A stretch of 64,000 nucleotides of DNA from positions 62,001 through 126,000 of the forward strand of contig NZ_SLVY01000013.1 in assembly GCF_004345605.1 (NCBI RefSeq), in the 5' to 3' direction. Each line of letters opens with the position of its first letter. Within the stretch, counting starts at the first letter, position 1. The DNA is from Rhodococcus sp. SMB37 (GTDB lineage Bacteria; Actinomycetota; Actinomycetes; Mycobacteriales; Mycobacteriaceae). Below the pieces are notes generated by a model. That model saw nothing but the letters and a program-made list of their open reading frames with translations, had not been told where the DNA came from and ran no database searches. Both the position numbers and the translations under genes were made by a program. Positions 1 through 7,623 of this stretch are shown here, one piece after another.

Positions 1-1
1 G

Positions 2-1300
2 TACATCGTGGACGACTGCGACGCGAAGATCCTGTTGGTATCAGCTCCCCTCGCGGCGCTCGCCGAGGAGATTGTCGCATCGACACCAAAGGTGGAGCAT
101 CGCGTCGCCTTCGGCGGTTCGATACCCGGTCATCTCGATTACGAGACCGAGGTCGAGGGCCTGTCCACGGTACCGCCCGCCGATCAGCCGCGGGGCAGCG
201 ACATGTTGTATTCGTCGGGAACCACGGGGCGCCCCAAAGGGATCAAGCCACGCCTCAGCGGTGTGCAGATCGACGAGGATCCCGGGATCCCGCTCATCGA
301 TATGCTGCGGCACTTCGGATTCGACGAGGACACCGTCTACCTGTCGCCCGCGCCCATCTACCACTCGGCGCCGTTGCGCTACAGCGTGCTCACACAGGGG
401 ATGGGCGGCACCGTCGTTCTGATGGAACGCTTCGACGCGGAGGAGTCGCTTGAACTGATCGAACGCCATCGCGTCACCCACAGTCAATGGGTTCCCACTC
501 ATTTCGTGCGTCTGCTGCGGCTCCCCGCAGAGATTCGGAACCGGTACGATCTGTCGTCGTTGCGCTGCGCGATCCACTCGGCGGCGCCGTGTCCCGTCGA
601 GGTCAAGCAGCATCTCATCGAGTGGTGGGGCGAGATCGTGTACGAGTACTACTCGGCTACCGAGGCGGTCGGTAGCACCGTCATCACACCGCAGGAGTGG
701 CTCCGCAAGCCCGGAAGTGTAGGCCGCACAGGCGGGCCCGGAAGCAGCGGGGTCGCGCATATCTGCGCCGGCGACGGTAGTGAACTGCCGGCGGGGCAGG
801 CGGGCACCGTCTACTTCGAGAAACCGGTGCAGAATCTCGAGTATCACAAGGACCCGATCAAGTCCGAATCGGCGCGACATCCGTTCGAGACGAACTGGGC
901 GACCAACGGCGACCTCGGTTACCTCGACGAGGACGGCTACCTGTTCCTCACCGGCCGCGACAGGTTCACGATCATCTCCGGTGGCGTGAACATCTACCCG
1001 CAGGAGATCGAGAACATCCTCGCCCTGCACCCGGGTGTCGGCGACGTCGCGGTCGTGGGTGTGCCCGATGCAGATCGCGGTGAACGCGTCGAAGCGTTCG
1101 TGCGGCCCGCGGACGGCGTCGCTCCCAGCGATGACCTCGAACGCGAGATCATCGTTTTCTGTCACGAGCGGCTGTCGAAGTTCAAATGCCCGCGCAGGGT
1201 TCGCTTCGTCGACAGCCTGCCGCGCACCGCGACCGGCAAGATGGTCAAGGGCGCCCTGCAAGACCTCATCGCCGAATATGCCGACTCAGGGGCGCCGTGA
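2..1300 (+). CDS. Acyl-CoA synthetase (AMP-binding family), 5' end outside window
   Basis: This enzyme activates a carboxylic acid to its CoA thioester through an acyl-adenylate, in the cytosol. The reading frame is open from base 2, so the N-terminus lies upstream. Visible motifs are the adenylation P-loop YSSGTTGRPKG, the YEYYSATEA motif, the TGRDRFTIISGG hinge region and the C-terminal PRTATGKMVK segment with the family's catalytic lysine. About 432 residues are present against the usual 500-550. Its stop overlaps the start of the TetR gene (ATGA), and two acyl-CoA dehydrogenases follow, so it probably starts a beta-oxidation-like operon. The substrate cannot be told from sequence. Confidence 0.93.
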   Translation, partial: YIVDDCDAKILLVSAPLAALAEEIVASTPKVEHRVAFGGSIPGHLDYETEVEGLSTVPPADQPRGSDMLYSSGTTGRPKGIKPRLSGVQIDEDPGIPLIDMLRHFGFDEDTVYLSPAPIYHSAPLRYSVLTQGMGGTVVLMERFDAEESLELIERHRVTHSQWVPTHFVRLLRLPAEIRNRYDLSSLRCAIHSAAPCPVEVKQHLIEWWGEIVYEYYSATEAVGSTVITPQEWLRKPGSVGRTGGPGSSGVAHICAGDGSELPAGQAGTVYFEKPVQNLEYHKDPIKSESARHPFETNWATNGDLGYLDEDGYLFLTGRDRFTIISGGVNIYPQEIENILALHPGVGDVAVVGVPDADRGERVEAFVRPADGVAPSDDLEREIIVFCHERLSKFKCPRRVRFVDSLPRTATGKMVKGALQDLIAEYADSGAP

Positions 1301-1917
1301 TGGCCCCGTCTCCCAAGCAGCGGTTGTTCATCGATGTGGGGCGCAAGGAGTTCGCGCGCAACGGGTACGGTGCCTCGTCGATCCGCACGATTGCGCAGGA
1401 AGCGGGTGTGAGTCTGTCGGCGTTGTACTACCACTACAAGAACAAGCAGGATCTGCTGCTTGCGATCCTGCTGGACGGCGTCGACACGTACGACGCGGTG
1501 TGCGACGCCGAACTGGCTGATGCCGGAGATGATCCCATCGCACAACTGCGCGCGTTCGTGCGGGGAAACGTCAAGTTCCGGACCCAGTACCCCCTGCAAG
1601 GTCAGCTGATCGCGACCGAGGTCCGCAACCTGGAACCCGACGGAGCGCGGCAGTACGACGAGCGTCGACGTGCGGGGCGCAAACGGATGCGCGGCATCAT
1701 CGACGACGGTGTTCGTCAGGGGCTGTTCACCACGAAATACCCCGACGACTGCCGCAGGTCGATCTTGGCGATGGTGTCGGCGATCGCAAACTGGTACGAA
1801 CCGGCCGGCTCCGATACCCCGGACGAGATCGCCGAACGCTACGCCGACATGGCAATGGATTTGTTGTGCCCGAGCGGGACGAGCACTGCCCCGCACGACG
1901 GAAGAGAATCACGATGA
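1300..1917 (+). CDS. TetR/AcrR family regulator
   Basis: A 205-residue TetR-type repressor. The N-terminal helix-turn-helix is visible as a segment with SIRTIAQEAGVSLSALYYHY, and the rest would be the ligand-binding and dimer domain. The start at the ATG overlapping the synthetase stop gives MAPSPKQRLF, the usual short lead into the first helix. It overlaps the next acyl-CoA dehydrogenase by ATGA and so is co-transcribed with the genes it probably controls. The inducer is likely an acyl-CoA made by the pathway (inference). Confidence 0.92.
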   Translation: MAPSPKQRLFIDVGRKEFARNGYGASSIRTIAQEAGVSLSALYYHYKNKQDLLLAILLDGVDTYDAVCDAELADAGDDPIAQLRAFVRGNVKFRTQYPLQGQLIATEVRNLEPDGARQYDERRRAGRKRMRGIIDDGVRQGLFTTKYPDDCRRSILAMVSAIANWYEPAGSDTPDEIAERYADMAMDLLCPSGTSTAPHDGRESR

Positions 1918-3059
1918 GTACACGACTGGTCCCGCAGGCGGGGACACCCGATCCCGCGCTTGCCGAACTGCGCGCGCAGGTGCGGGCCTTCCTGAAGGTG
2001 CAGATCGAGGCCGGTGTGTTCACGCCCGGAATCGACACCTGGCTGACCCAGTGGAACGTCGACTTCACCCGGGCACTCGCCGCCGAGGGATGGGTCGGCA
2101 TGACGATCCCCACCGAATACGGAGGCCATGGTCGCACCTTTATGGAGCGGTTCGTGGTCACCGAGGAACTCCTCGCAGTGGGAGCCCCGGTGGCCGCGCA
2201 GTGGGTCGCGGACAGGCAGGCCGCACCGTCGCTGCTGAAATACGGTACCGAGGCACAGAAGCAGAGGTTCCTCCCCGGCATCGCGGCGGGCGAGATCTGC
2301 TGGGCCATCGGCATGTCCGAGCCGGACTCCGGGTCCGACCTGGCCAGCGTCAAGACGCGGGCCGTGCAGGTCGAGGGTGGTTGGAAGCTCACGGGAACCA
2401 AGCTGTGGACTTCGGGTGCTCATCACGCCGACGCGTTCTTCGGTCTCGCCCGCTCGGCTCCGCTCGACCCTGCTCACCGGCACGACGGCCTGAGCCAGTT
2501 CATCGTGCTGCTGGATTCGCCGGGCGTGACCATCCGTCCGATCCTGTCGATGTCCGGCGACCACCACTTCAACGAGGTCTTGCTCGAGGAGGTCTTCGTC
2601 CCCGATGACCTCGTCCTCGGTTCGGTCGGCTCGGGCTGGGAGCAGGTCACGAGCGAACTCGGCTTCGAACGGAGCGGACCGGAACGCTTCCTGTCGACGT
2701 TCGGTGTCCTCGAGGGGCTGGTCCGCGGAGTCGGGTCGGGGACCGTCGAACCCGACACCCGGATCGGCGCGACCATCGGCCGGATGGTCGGGCTGCACCG
2801 GATGTCCACTGCCGTCTCCGAATCGCTCGAACGCGGAGAGAACGCGGAACTCGCGGCATCGGTGGTGAAGGTGCTCGGCACGAAGATCGAGGGTGATCTC
2901 GCCGATCTCGCCGACGAGCTCGTGGGGTACAGCGCAGCGGACGAAGAATTGTCGGAACTCATCCGGGCGGGGGTCATGCAGCGTCCGGGCTTCACACTGC
3001 GCGGGGGCACCAGCGAGATCCTGCGCGGGGTCATTGCACGAGGATTGGGACTGAGATGA
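1914..3059 (+). CDS. Acyl-CoA dehydrogenase, first of a pair
   Basis: This 381-residue flavoprotein of the acyl-CoA dehydrogenase family oxidises an acyl-CoA to the 2-enoyl-CoA. The family signature SEPDSGSDLA lies in the middle beta domain, and the C-terminus carries GGTSEILRGVIARGLG. It overlaps the previous and next genes by 4 bp each. It is followed directly by a second, shorter member. In actinobacteria such adjacent pairs often form alpha2beta2 heterotetramers, as in steroid side-chain degradation; this is family knowledge, and the substrate here is unknown. Confidence 0.93.
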   Translation: MSTRLVPQAGTPDPALAELRAQVRAFLKVQIEAGVFTPGIDTWLTQWNVDFTRALAAEGWVGMTIPTEYGGHGRTFMERFVVTEELLAVGAPVAAQWVADRQAAPSLLKYGTEAQKQRFLPGIAAGEICWAIGMSEPDSGSDLASVKTRAVQVEGGWKLTGTKLWTSGAHHADAFFGLARSAPLDPAHRHDGLSQFIVLLDSPGVTIRPILSMSGDHHFNEVLLEEVFVPDDLVLGSVGSGWEQVTSELGFERSGPERFLSTFGVLEGLVRGVGSGTVEPDTRIGATIGRMVGLHRMSTAVSESLERGENAELAASVVKVLGTKIEGDLADLADELVGYSAADEELSELIRAGVMQRPGFTLRGGTSEILRGVIARGLGLR

Positions 3060-4087
3060 CCGACAACACGACCAGAGACAACACCGAATTGCGCGACTTC
3101 GAGCGGATGCTCGCCGAAGTCTTCACGGCCGGCGACGACCATCGCATCGGTGCGGTCATCGAATTCGACCGCGCCCTGTGGGGCACGTTGAGCGAGTTGG
3201 GGCTCGCGCGCCTGACCGGCGACGAATCCGTCGGCGGCAGCGGTGCCGGCTGGACCGAGGCAGCACTGCTTCTCACCGCGGCGGGTGCGGGTGCGGTGGC
3301 GTTGCCGGTCGCCGAGAATGATCTGCTCGCCGGGTGGCTGCTCGCGACCGCCGGACTCGAGGTGAGCGACGGTGTGCGCACCGCCGCCGTGCTCGACGGC
3401 GACGGCACTGCCCGATTCGTGCCGTGGGCGCGCAACGCCGACTCGATGGTCGTCCTGTGGCCCGGTGCCGACGGCGCGTGGAGGGTCGCCGACATTCCGC
3501 GGCGACAGATCGAACTCACCGAGGCAGTGAATCTCGCGTCGGAGCCGCGCGACCACATTCGCGTCGATATCTCAGGAGTCCCGGGTGCCGAGGTGTCCGC
3601 GTCGGTGGCCGAGGAGTTCCGCTACCGGGGTGCATTGGCGCGGACACTCTCCTCGGTGGGGGCGATGGATCGGATTCTGGAGCTCGTCGTCGAACACGTC
3701 ACGGCGCGTGTCCAGTTCGGTCGTCCACTCGGAAAGTTCCAGGCCGTCCAGGCGCTCGTATCCGATATCGCCGCCGAGTCGGCGCTCGCGCGAGCGGCAG
3801 CAGATGCGGCGGTCGCGGCCGTTGTCGACAACGGATTCGGCAGTGGCGCCACGCGATTCGCAGTTGCGGCGGCAGCGTCCTGCACCGGTCATGCGGCGGC
3901 GGTCGTCACTCGCAATGCGCATCAGGCACTCGGCGCGATCGGCTTCACGATGGAACACGAACTGCATCGGCACACGAATCGCATCCTGTCGTGGCGCAGC
4001 GAGTTCGGAACCGTTGCGTCGTGGGATGCGGAACTCGTCGCCGCGGCGGTGGCGACAGGGGAAGTGTGGTCTTTGATCACTGAGTGA
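3056..4087 (+). CDS. Acyl-CoA dehydrogenase, second (shorter) of the pair
   Basis: A 343-residue member of the acyl-CoA dehydrogenase family. The middle domain is poorly conserved and lacks a clear TEPxxGSD motif. The C-terminal helical domain is well conserved (VQFGRPLGKFQAVQ, then HQALGAIGFTMEHELHRH). This is the pattern of the beta-type partner in heterotetrameric dehydrogenases. The ATGA overlap with the preceding gene suggests translational coupling and a 1:1 complex. It is the last gene of the tightly overlapping run; about 60 bp precede the DoxX gene. Confidence 0.9.
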   Translation: MTDNTTRDNTELRDFERMLAEVFTAGDDHRIGAVIEFDRALWGTLSELGLARLTGDESVGGSGAGWTEAALLLTAAGAGAVALPVAENDLLAGWLLATAGLEVSDGVRTAAVLDGDGTARFVPWARNADSMVVLWPGADGAWRVADIPRRQIELTEAVNLASEPRDHIRVDISGVPGAEVSASVAEEFRYRGALARTLSSVGAMDRILELVVEHVTARVQFGRPLGKFQAVQALVSDIAAESALARAAADAAVAAVVDNGFGSGATRFAVAAAASCTGHAAAVVTRNAHQALGAIGFTMEHELHRHTNRILSWRSEFGTVASWDAELVAAAVATGEVWSLITE

Positions 4088-4171
4088 TGCAGGTAACAAT
4101 CCTCTAGTGCGGTCGGTGTGGCAACGTCAGGACATCCGCGATGAGCGGCCATGTCTGGGAACGGAGCTGAA

Positions 4172-4699
4172 GTGGACACGATCGACACCGGCCTGTTGAT
4201 ACTTCGGGTGCTGCTGGGACTGACGATGGCGGCACACGGGTACGGCAAGCTCTTCCGAGGTGGCCGTATTCCGGGCACGGCCGGATGGTTCGACGGCATG
4301 GGGATGCGACCCGGCAAGGTGCATGCGTGGCTGGCCGCGCTGACGGAAGTCGGTGCCGGCCTCGCGCTCGCGGCCGGCCTGCTCACCCCGTTCGCTGCGG
4401 CCGGGTTCGTCTCGCTGATGTTCGTCGCAGCATGGACGGTGCATCGAGGCTCCGGCTTCTTCGTGACGGCCAACGGGTGGGAATACAACCTCGTTCTGGC
4501 CGGGGGAGCTGTGGCCGTCGCGATCATGGGAGCCGGTAGCGCCAGCCTCGATCATCTGATCTTCGGGCACAACCTTCTCGACGGATGGGCCGGTGGCGCC
4601 ATCGCGCTGGTCGGTGGCCTTGCTGCGGCCGGGGCCCTGCTCGGCGCGTGCTACAGGCCCGCGCCGAAGCCGGATGACGAGTCGGTATCGGTGTCCTGA
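4172..4699 (+). CDS. DoxX family membrane protein
   Basis: A DoxX-type integral membrane protein with about four hydrophobic segments (LLILRVLLGLTMAAHGYGKL at the start, and a final one near GGAIALVGGLAAAGALLGA). The chosen GTG at 4172 has GGAG six bases upstream and gives 175 residues; an ATG at 4151 would add seven. DoxX proteins are linked to redox or thiosulfate-related functions in some bacteria, but the role here is not evident. It follows the dehydrogenase pair on the same strand and may be the operon's last gene. Confidence 0.85.
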   Translation: MDTIDTGLLILRVLLGLTMAAHGYGKLFRGGRIPGTAGWFDGMGMRPGKVHAWLAALTEVGAGLALAAGLLTPFAAAGFVSLMFVAAWTVHRGSGFFVTANGWEYNLVLAGGAVAVAIMGAGSASLDHLIFGHNLLDGWAGGAIALVGGLAAAGALLGACYRPAPKPDDESVSVS

Positions 4700-4720
4700 C
4701 GTCCTCGTTCGGAAGGCCGA

Positions 4721-4933
4721 CTACCGCAGGTAGAGCCGCACCTTGTCGATCTCGTTGCGGAGCAGGTCGATCTCGTGAGCGGTCGGGGGCTCGGTCACCG
4801 TCAACTCGGGGGAGACCCGCAGATCCCATCCGGTTGCCGCGCGCACCTCATCGACGGTGACGCCGGAGTGGATGCTGGTGAGTTCGAGCTCGTCGAACGG
4901 CCCGCTGCGGGAGAGCACGCCGAGGCTCACAAC
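4721..4933 (-). pseudogene. C-terminal fragment of a CoA-transferase beta subunit, cut by the insertion
   Basis: The minus strand encodes about 70 residues, TTVVSLGVLSRSGPFDELEL onward to KVRLYLR, ending at a normal stop. They match the C-terminal end of family I CoA-transferase beta subunits of the glutaconate/IpdB type, which end with a conserved LGV...HPGVT...V..ATG segment. The fragment stops being homologous exactly at the left end of the insertion (4,933/4,934). Joining it to the fragment at 7,060 restores a continuous in-frame VFTSVVSLGV. It has no start of its own and should be inactive. Confidence 0.85.
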
Positions 4934-7059
4934 AGTCGTCGAGAAATCCGGTACTTCCTCATACCCATCGATATTTTCTTCCCACCTCCTTCGCCTCAAC
5001 AATCCTCGTGTATCCAGGGACGACCCCTTCGCGCACACCCGCCGCGCCGAAGCGGCGCCGGCCGAACAGAACATGTCGGTACCCCGCGTTATCGTCACCG
5101 CCGAGACCTCACACCGACATGACCGGACACACAACCGGCGCCAGCGGGCCGGTCGATGACAGCGGCCCGGGGGACGACGAGAGGGGACGCGATGGCCGGC
5201 ACCGAACCGACCACCCGGCGCCAGTTCGCGTTCACCACCCGCCCCCATCTGGCGGTCGACGACACCACCGGCGACCCGATCGGACTCGACGACCTCGACA
5301 TCCGCGTGGGGTGGCTGCTCGACCTGATCACCGCCGCCGAAACGGAACTACTCACCAGGCTGTGGCACCCCGACACCTTCGACCTCCTCGCCTCCGGGCG
5401 TGATGGTGACGGCCGCGCCCTGCCGAAACACGGGCACGTTGCCGCCGCCCGCCTCGGCTGGACCCCCACCTACCCCAACGGGTGTTATGTGCCGTCGCGG
5501 GTGTCGCGGGTGGTCACCGCGCACGCCACCGCGACGTTGCGGACCTGCGGGTATCGAGATGCCGCGATCGCGTCGCTGTCGGCCCGGTTCGATCCGGCCA
5601 CCGGACGCCTGCGCGCCCCGGTCGACGGAGAGGTGTCTGTGCCGTCGGGGTTCGCCCGCGGTGTGCGGCGGCAGTTGGTCGCCTGTATTGGCCGCTCGGA
5701 CGCGGCTGCGGGTCAGGAACCCGCGAGCGACGCATCGACGTCCCACGCGGCGGCGACGGAGGAAACACAGTCCACGCGGCTGCGGATCACCGACATCCAA
5801 ACCCCACCACAGGTCACCGCGATGGCCCGCCTGTCCGCCGCCGATCGGCAACTCGCCGAGCTCACCGTCACCGCCGACACGATGGTGTTGACGGTGAAAC
5901 TCCCCACCACCGCGACCCCTACCGGGCGAGCACAGTGGCAACGCGTGCGGTTGACCGCCGCGCTCCCACCGCACCTGCATGGCCGGGCGGTCACCGCGTG
6001 GCATCTGCCGACCCTGACCCTCGACGGCCGAGGACTGTTGCTGCGCTGCGCGGCCACCGAAGCCGTCCCCGCCGGCGACCTGGCGGCGGGAACGGTGGCG
6101 GTGGGTGTGGACTGGTCACCGTCCACCCTCGGGGCCGCCGCGATCACCACCGACACCGGCGACGGGTTGGTCTCCGATTTTCGGGGTTACACCTACGACG
6201 ACCGCGGCCTCGGTATCAAGCTGGCCCGCCTGCAACAGGAAGGGCAACGGCTGCACCGCAAGTCGGCTCGAGTGCGCCGGCTCGCCGAGAACGCACCACC
6301 TGAGCTCCGCAGCAAATTGGAGGCGAAGATCGCGGTGCTCGACGAGAAGCGCACCGCGGTCGGCGTCAAACGGGGGAAGATCAATCGGGAACTCGCGTTC
6401 CATTTCGCGCGTCAGGTCACCGACTATGCGGCCGCCGCCGATGCGACGGTGATCGCGGTCGAAGACTTGTCCACCCTCGAACCGCGCGGGCGTGGCCGGG
6501 TGAACAACAATCGGGCCGCGCAGTCCGCGCGCCGCAAAGCTGCCGACGCGCTGGCACACACCGCCGCGCGGGTGGGTGTGGTGGCGGTGACGGTGCCGGC
6601 GCGGGGATCGTCCGCCTTGTGTCCGGGCTGCAATGCGCCGCTGGCCCGCCCGGGTGGCTATCACGATGCGTGGTGTCAGTCCTGCCGACTCGGTGGGAAT
6701 CGTGATCATGTGGCGGGGGTGAGCCTCGCCAAGCGTGCTCTCCTCGGGCGAGGTGCTGCGGTCCGCACCCGTGTCGGGGGTCTGGAGATCCGCACCACTA
6801 TGTATGCGCCGGTACGCCGGTGTCGGGACAAGACCGGCCCTACCCCGGGGAGGCCGCGGCATCGGCGGGTCCGCCGCAGTGTTGCCAGGCCGACCTCCGC
6901 TGAGGGGGTGAATAAATCGAAGCCTCGTCCTGCATCGCAAGCGTCGGTGTGGGACACGGTCGAGTCCGCGGCATCGCAGGATGTCTCGGGTAGCCGTGAG
7001 GAACGTGGATCTGGACCGCCTGGCACGTAGGTGGCAGGAAGTATCAGATTTACGTAGAC
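4934..7059 (+). mobile_element. tnpB-only insertion sequence (IS200/IS605 or IS607 type) in a CoA-transferase gene
   Basis: About 2,126 bp that interrupt the CoA-transferase beta gene. Both ends were set by rebuilding the target: removing 4,934-7,059 rejoins the two halves in frame. The only ambiguity is a 2-bp AC at both junctions (4,932-4,933 and 7,058-7,059). No longer target duplication and no terminal inverted repeats were found, as expected for IS605/IS607-type elements. It carries one gene (tnpB) and no Y1 or serine transposase, so it would need transposase supplied in trans. The left 258 bp before tnpB include an AT-richer stretch (4,960-4,990) unlike the surrounding DNA. Only 29 bp lie between the tnpB stop and the right end. 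Confidence 0.8.
5192..7030 (+). CDS. tnpB: TnpB-type RuvC nuclease, long form (612 aa)
   Basis: A transposon-encoded RuvC-fold protein; characterised TnpB proteins are RNA-guided DNA nucleases related to Cas12. The split RuvC triad looks intact: D307 in VGVDWSPST, E424 in VIAVEDLSTL and D505 in GGNRDHVAGVSLAKR. A zinc ribbon is inserted before the last Asp (C477-x2-C480 and C495-x2-C498). The ATG at 5192 has GAGGGGA just upstream; a GTG or ATG further out would add up to 12 residues. At 612 residues it is longer than the usual 350-450: the part before the first catalytic Asp spans about 300 residues, and the last ~85 are basic and low-complexity. That C-terminal coding region would overlap any guide-RNA scaffold. 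Confidence 0.85.
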   Translation: MAGTEPTTRRQFAFTTRPHLAVDDTTGDPIGLDDLDIRVGWLLDLITAAETELLTRLWHPDTFDLLASGRDGDGRALPKHGHVAAARLGWTPTYPNGCYVPSRVSRVVTAHATATLRTCGYRDAAIASLSARFDPATGRLRAPVDGEVSVPSGFARGVRRQLVACIGRSDAAAGQEPASDASTSHAAATEETQSTRLRITDIQTPPQVTAMARLSAADRQLAELTVTADTMVLTVKLPTTATPTGRAQWQRVRLTAALPPHLHGRAVTAWHLPTLTLDGRGLLLRCAATEAVPAGDLAAGTVAVGVDWSPSTLGAAAITTDTGDGLVSDFRGYTYDDRGLGIKLARLQQEGQRLHRKSARVRRLAENAPPELRSKLEAKIAVLDEKRTAVGVKRGKINRELAFHFARQVTDYAAAADATVIAVEDLSTLEPRGRGRVNNNRAAQSARRKAADALAHTAARVGVVAVTVPARGSSALCPGCNAPLARPGGYHDAWCQSCRLGGNRDHVAGVSLAKRALLGRGAAVRTRVGGLEIRTTMYAPVRRCRDKTGPTPGRPRHRRVRRSVARPTSAEGVNKSKPRPASQASVWDTVESAASQDVSGSREERGSGPPGT

Positions 7060-7576
7060 GCTGGTGAACACCTTGGTGACGCCTCGTCCCTGGGGCACGA
7101 TGCCGACACCGGCGTCGCGGGCCCGAACAGGGCTCGGGGACGTGCAGAAGTCGAGCTCGGCGGGAACGCGCTCGGGTCATGCCGGCGAATCACAACGAAG
7201 ACCTCGCCCGCGTTCGGCATGATCTCCACGGCCCCACCCGCCCCCGGAAGTCGCACGGTGGGTTTGTCCAGTCGCCGATGAAGCTCGTGTTCAGGCTGCC
7301 GTAGCGGTCGATCTGGCCGGCACCGAGGAATCCGACGTCGACATTGCCGCCCTGCAGTACATATCCGAACAGCGATGCCATGGAGACCACGGATTCGGCG
7401 CCGGACACCACGACCGAATCGGCGATCCCCTCGGCCATCGCCTCCGGATGCGCACCACATACGCCGGACTCGTAGATCAGTTCGATGTCCGGGTTCGAGG
7501 TGCGGCAGGCCAGATCCACCGCGAGGGTGGGGAGGCCGTTGTGTCGACTGTGACATGTGTAATAGATGTAGTCCAA
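7060..7576 (-). pseudogene. N-terminal part of the CoA-transferase beta subunit, decayed
   Basis: The minus strand reads GLPTLAVDLACRTSNPDIEL, LIYESGVCGAHPEA, GFLGAGQIDRYGSLNTSFIG and so on, a clear family I CoA-transferase beta subunit. Three lesions are visible besides the insertion. The 5' end is missing: homology begins at the GLPTL segment near 7,545, and the preceding residues from the TTG at 7,576 are unrelated. Near 7,268 the frame shifts by one base between IGDWT and KPTVRLPGAGG. Near 7,168 it shifts again between FVVIRRH and PAELDFCTSPSPVRARDAGV. The paired alpha-subunit gene is absent. Either the gene has decayed or, for the two single-base shifts only, the assembly is wrong. Confidence 0.8.
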
Positions 7577-7586
7577 TACAAAGTGT

Positions 7587-7623
7587 CGCCACCTTTATTG
7601 CGTTTTGCGTAATAAAGGTGGCG
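7587..7623. promoter_or_regulatory. 37-bp near-perfect palindrome ending on the LysR start codon
   Basis: Arms 7587-7602 (CGCCACCTTTATTGCG) and 7608-7623 match as an inverted repeat at 15 of 16 positions around a 5-nt spacer TTTTG. The right arm contains the weak ribosome-binding GGTGG and ends on the first base of the GTG at 7623. It could be the autoregulatory LysR operator, an RNA hairpin hiding the start, or both. It lies at the border where homology of the neighbouring pseudogene breaks off. Confidence 0.7.

Noticed and set aside
4934-5191. Transposase gene (Y1 TnpA or serine recombinase) in the left part of the element
   Set aside because: The 258 bp before tnpB are too short and contain no frame with the expected HUH or serine-recombinase motifs.
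4934-7100. CRISPR array next to the TnpB/Cas12-like protein
   Set aside because: No regularly spaced repeats were found on either side of the gene. The element structure and clean reinsertion point indicate a transposon-borne TnpB.
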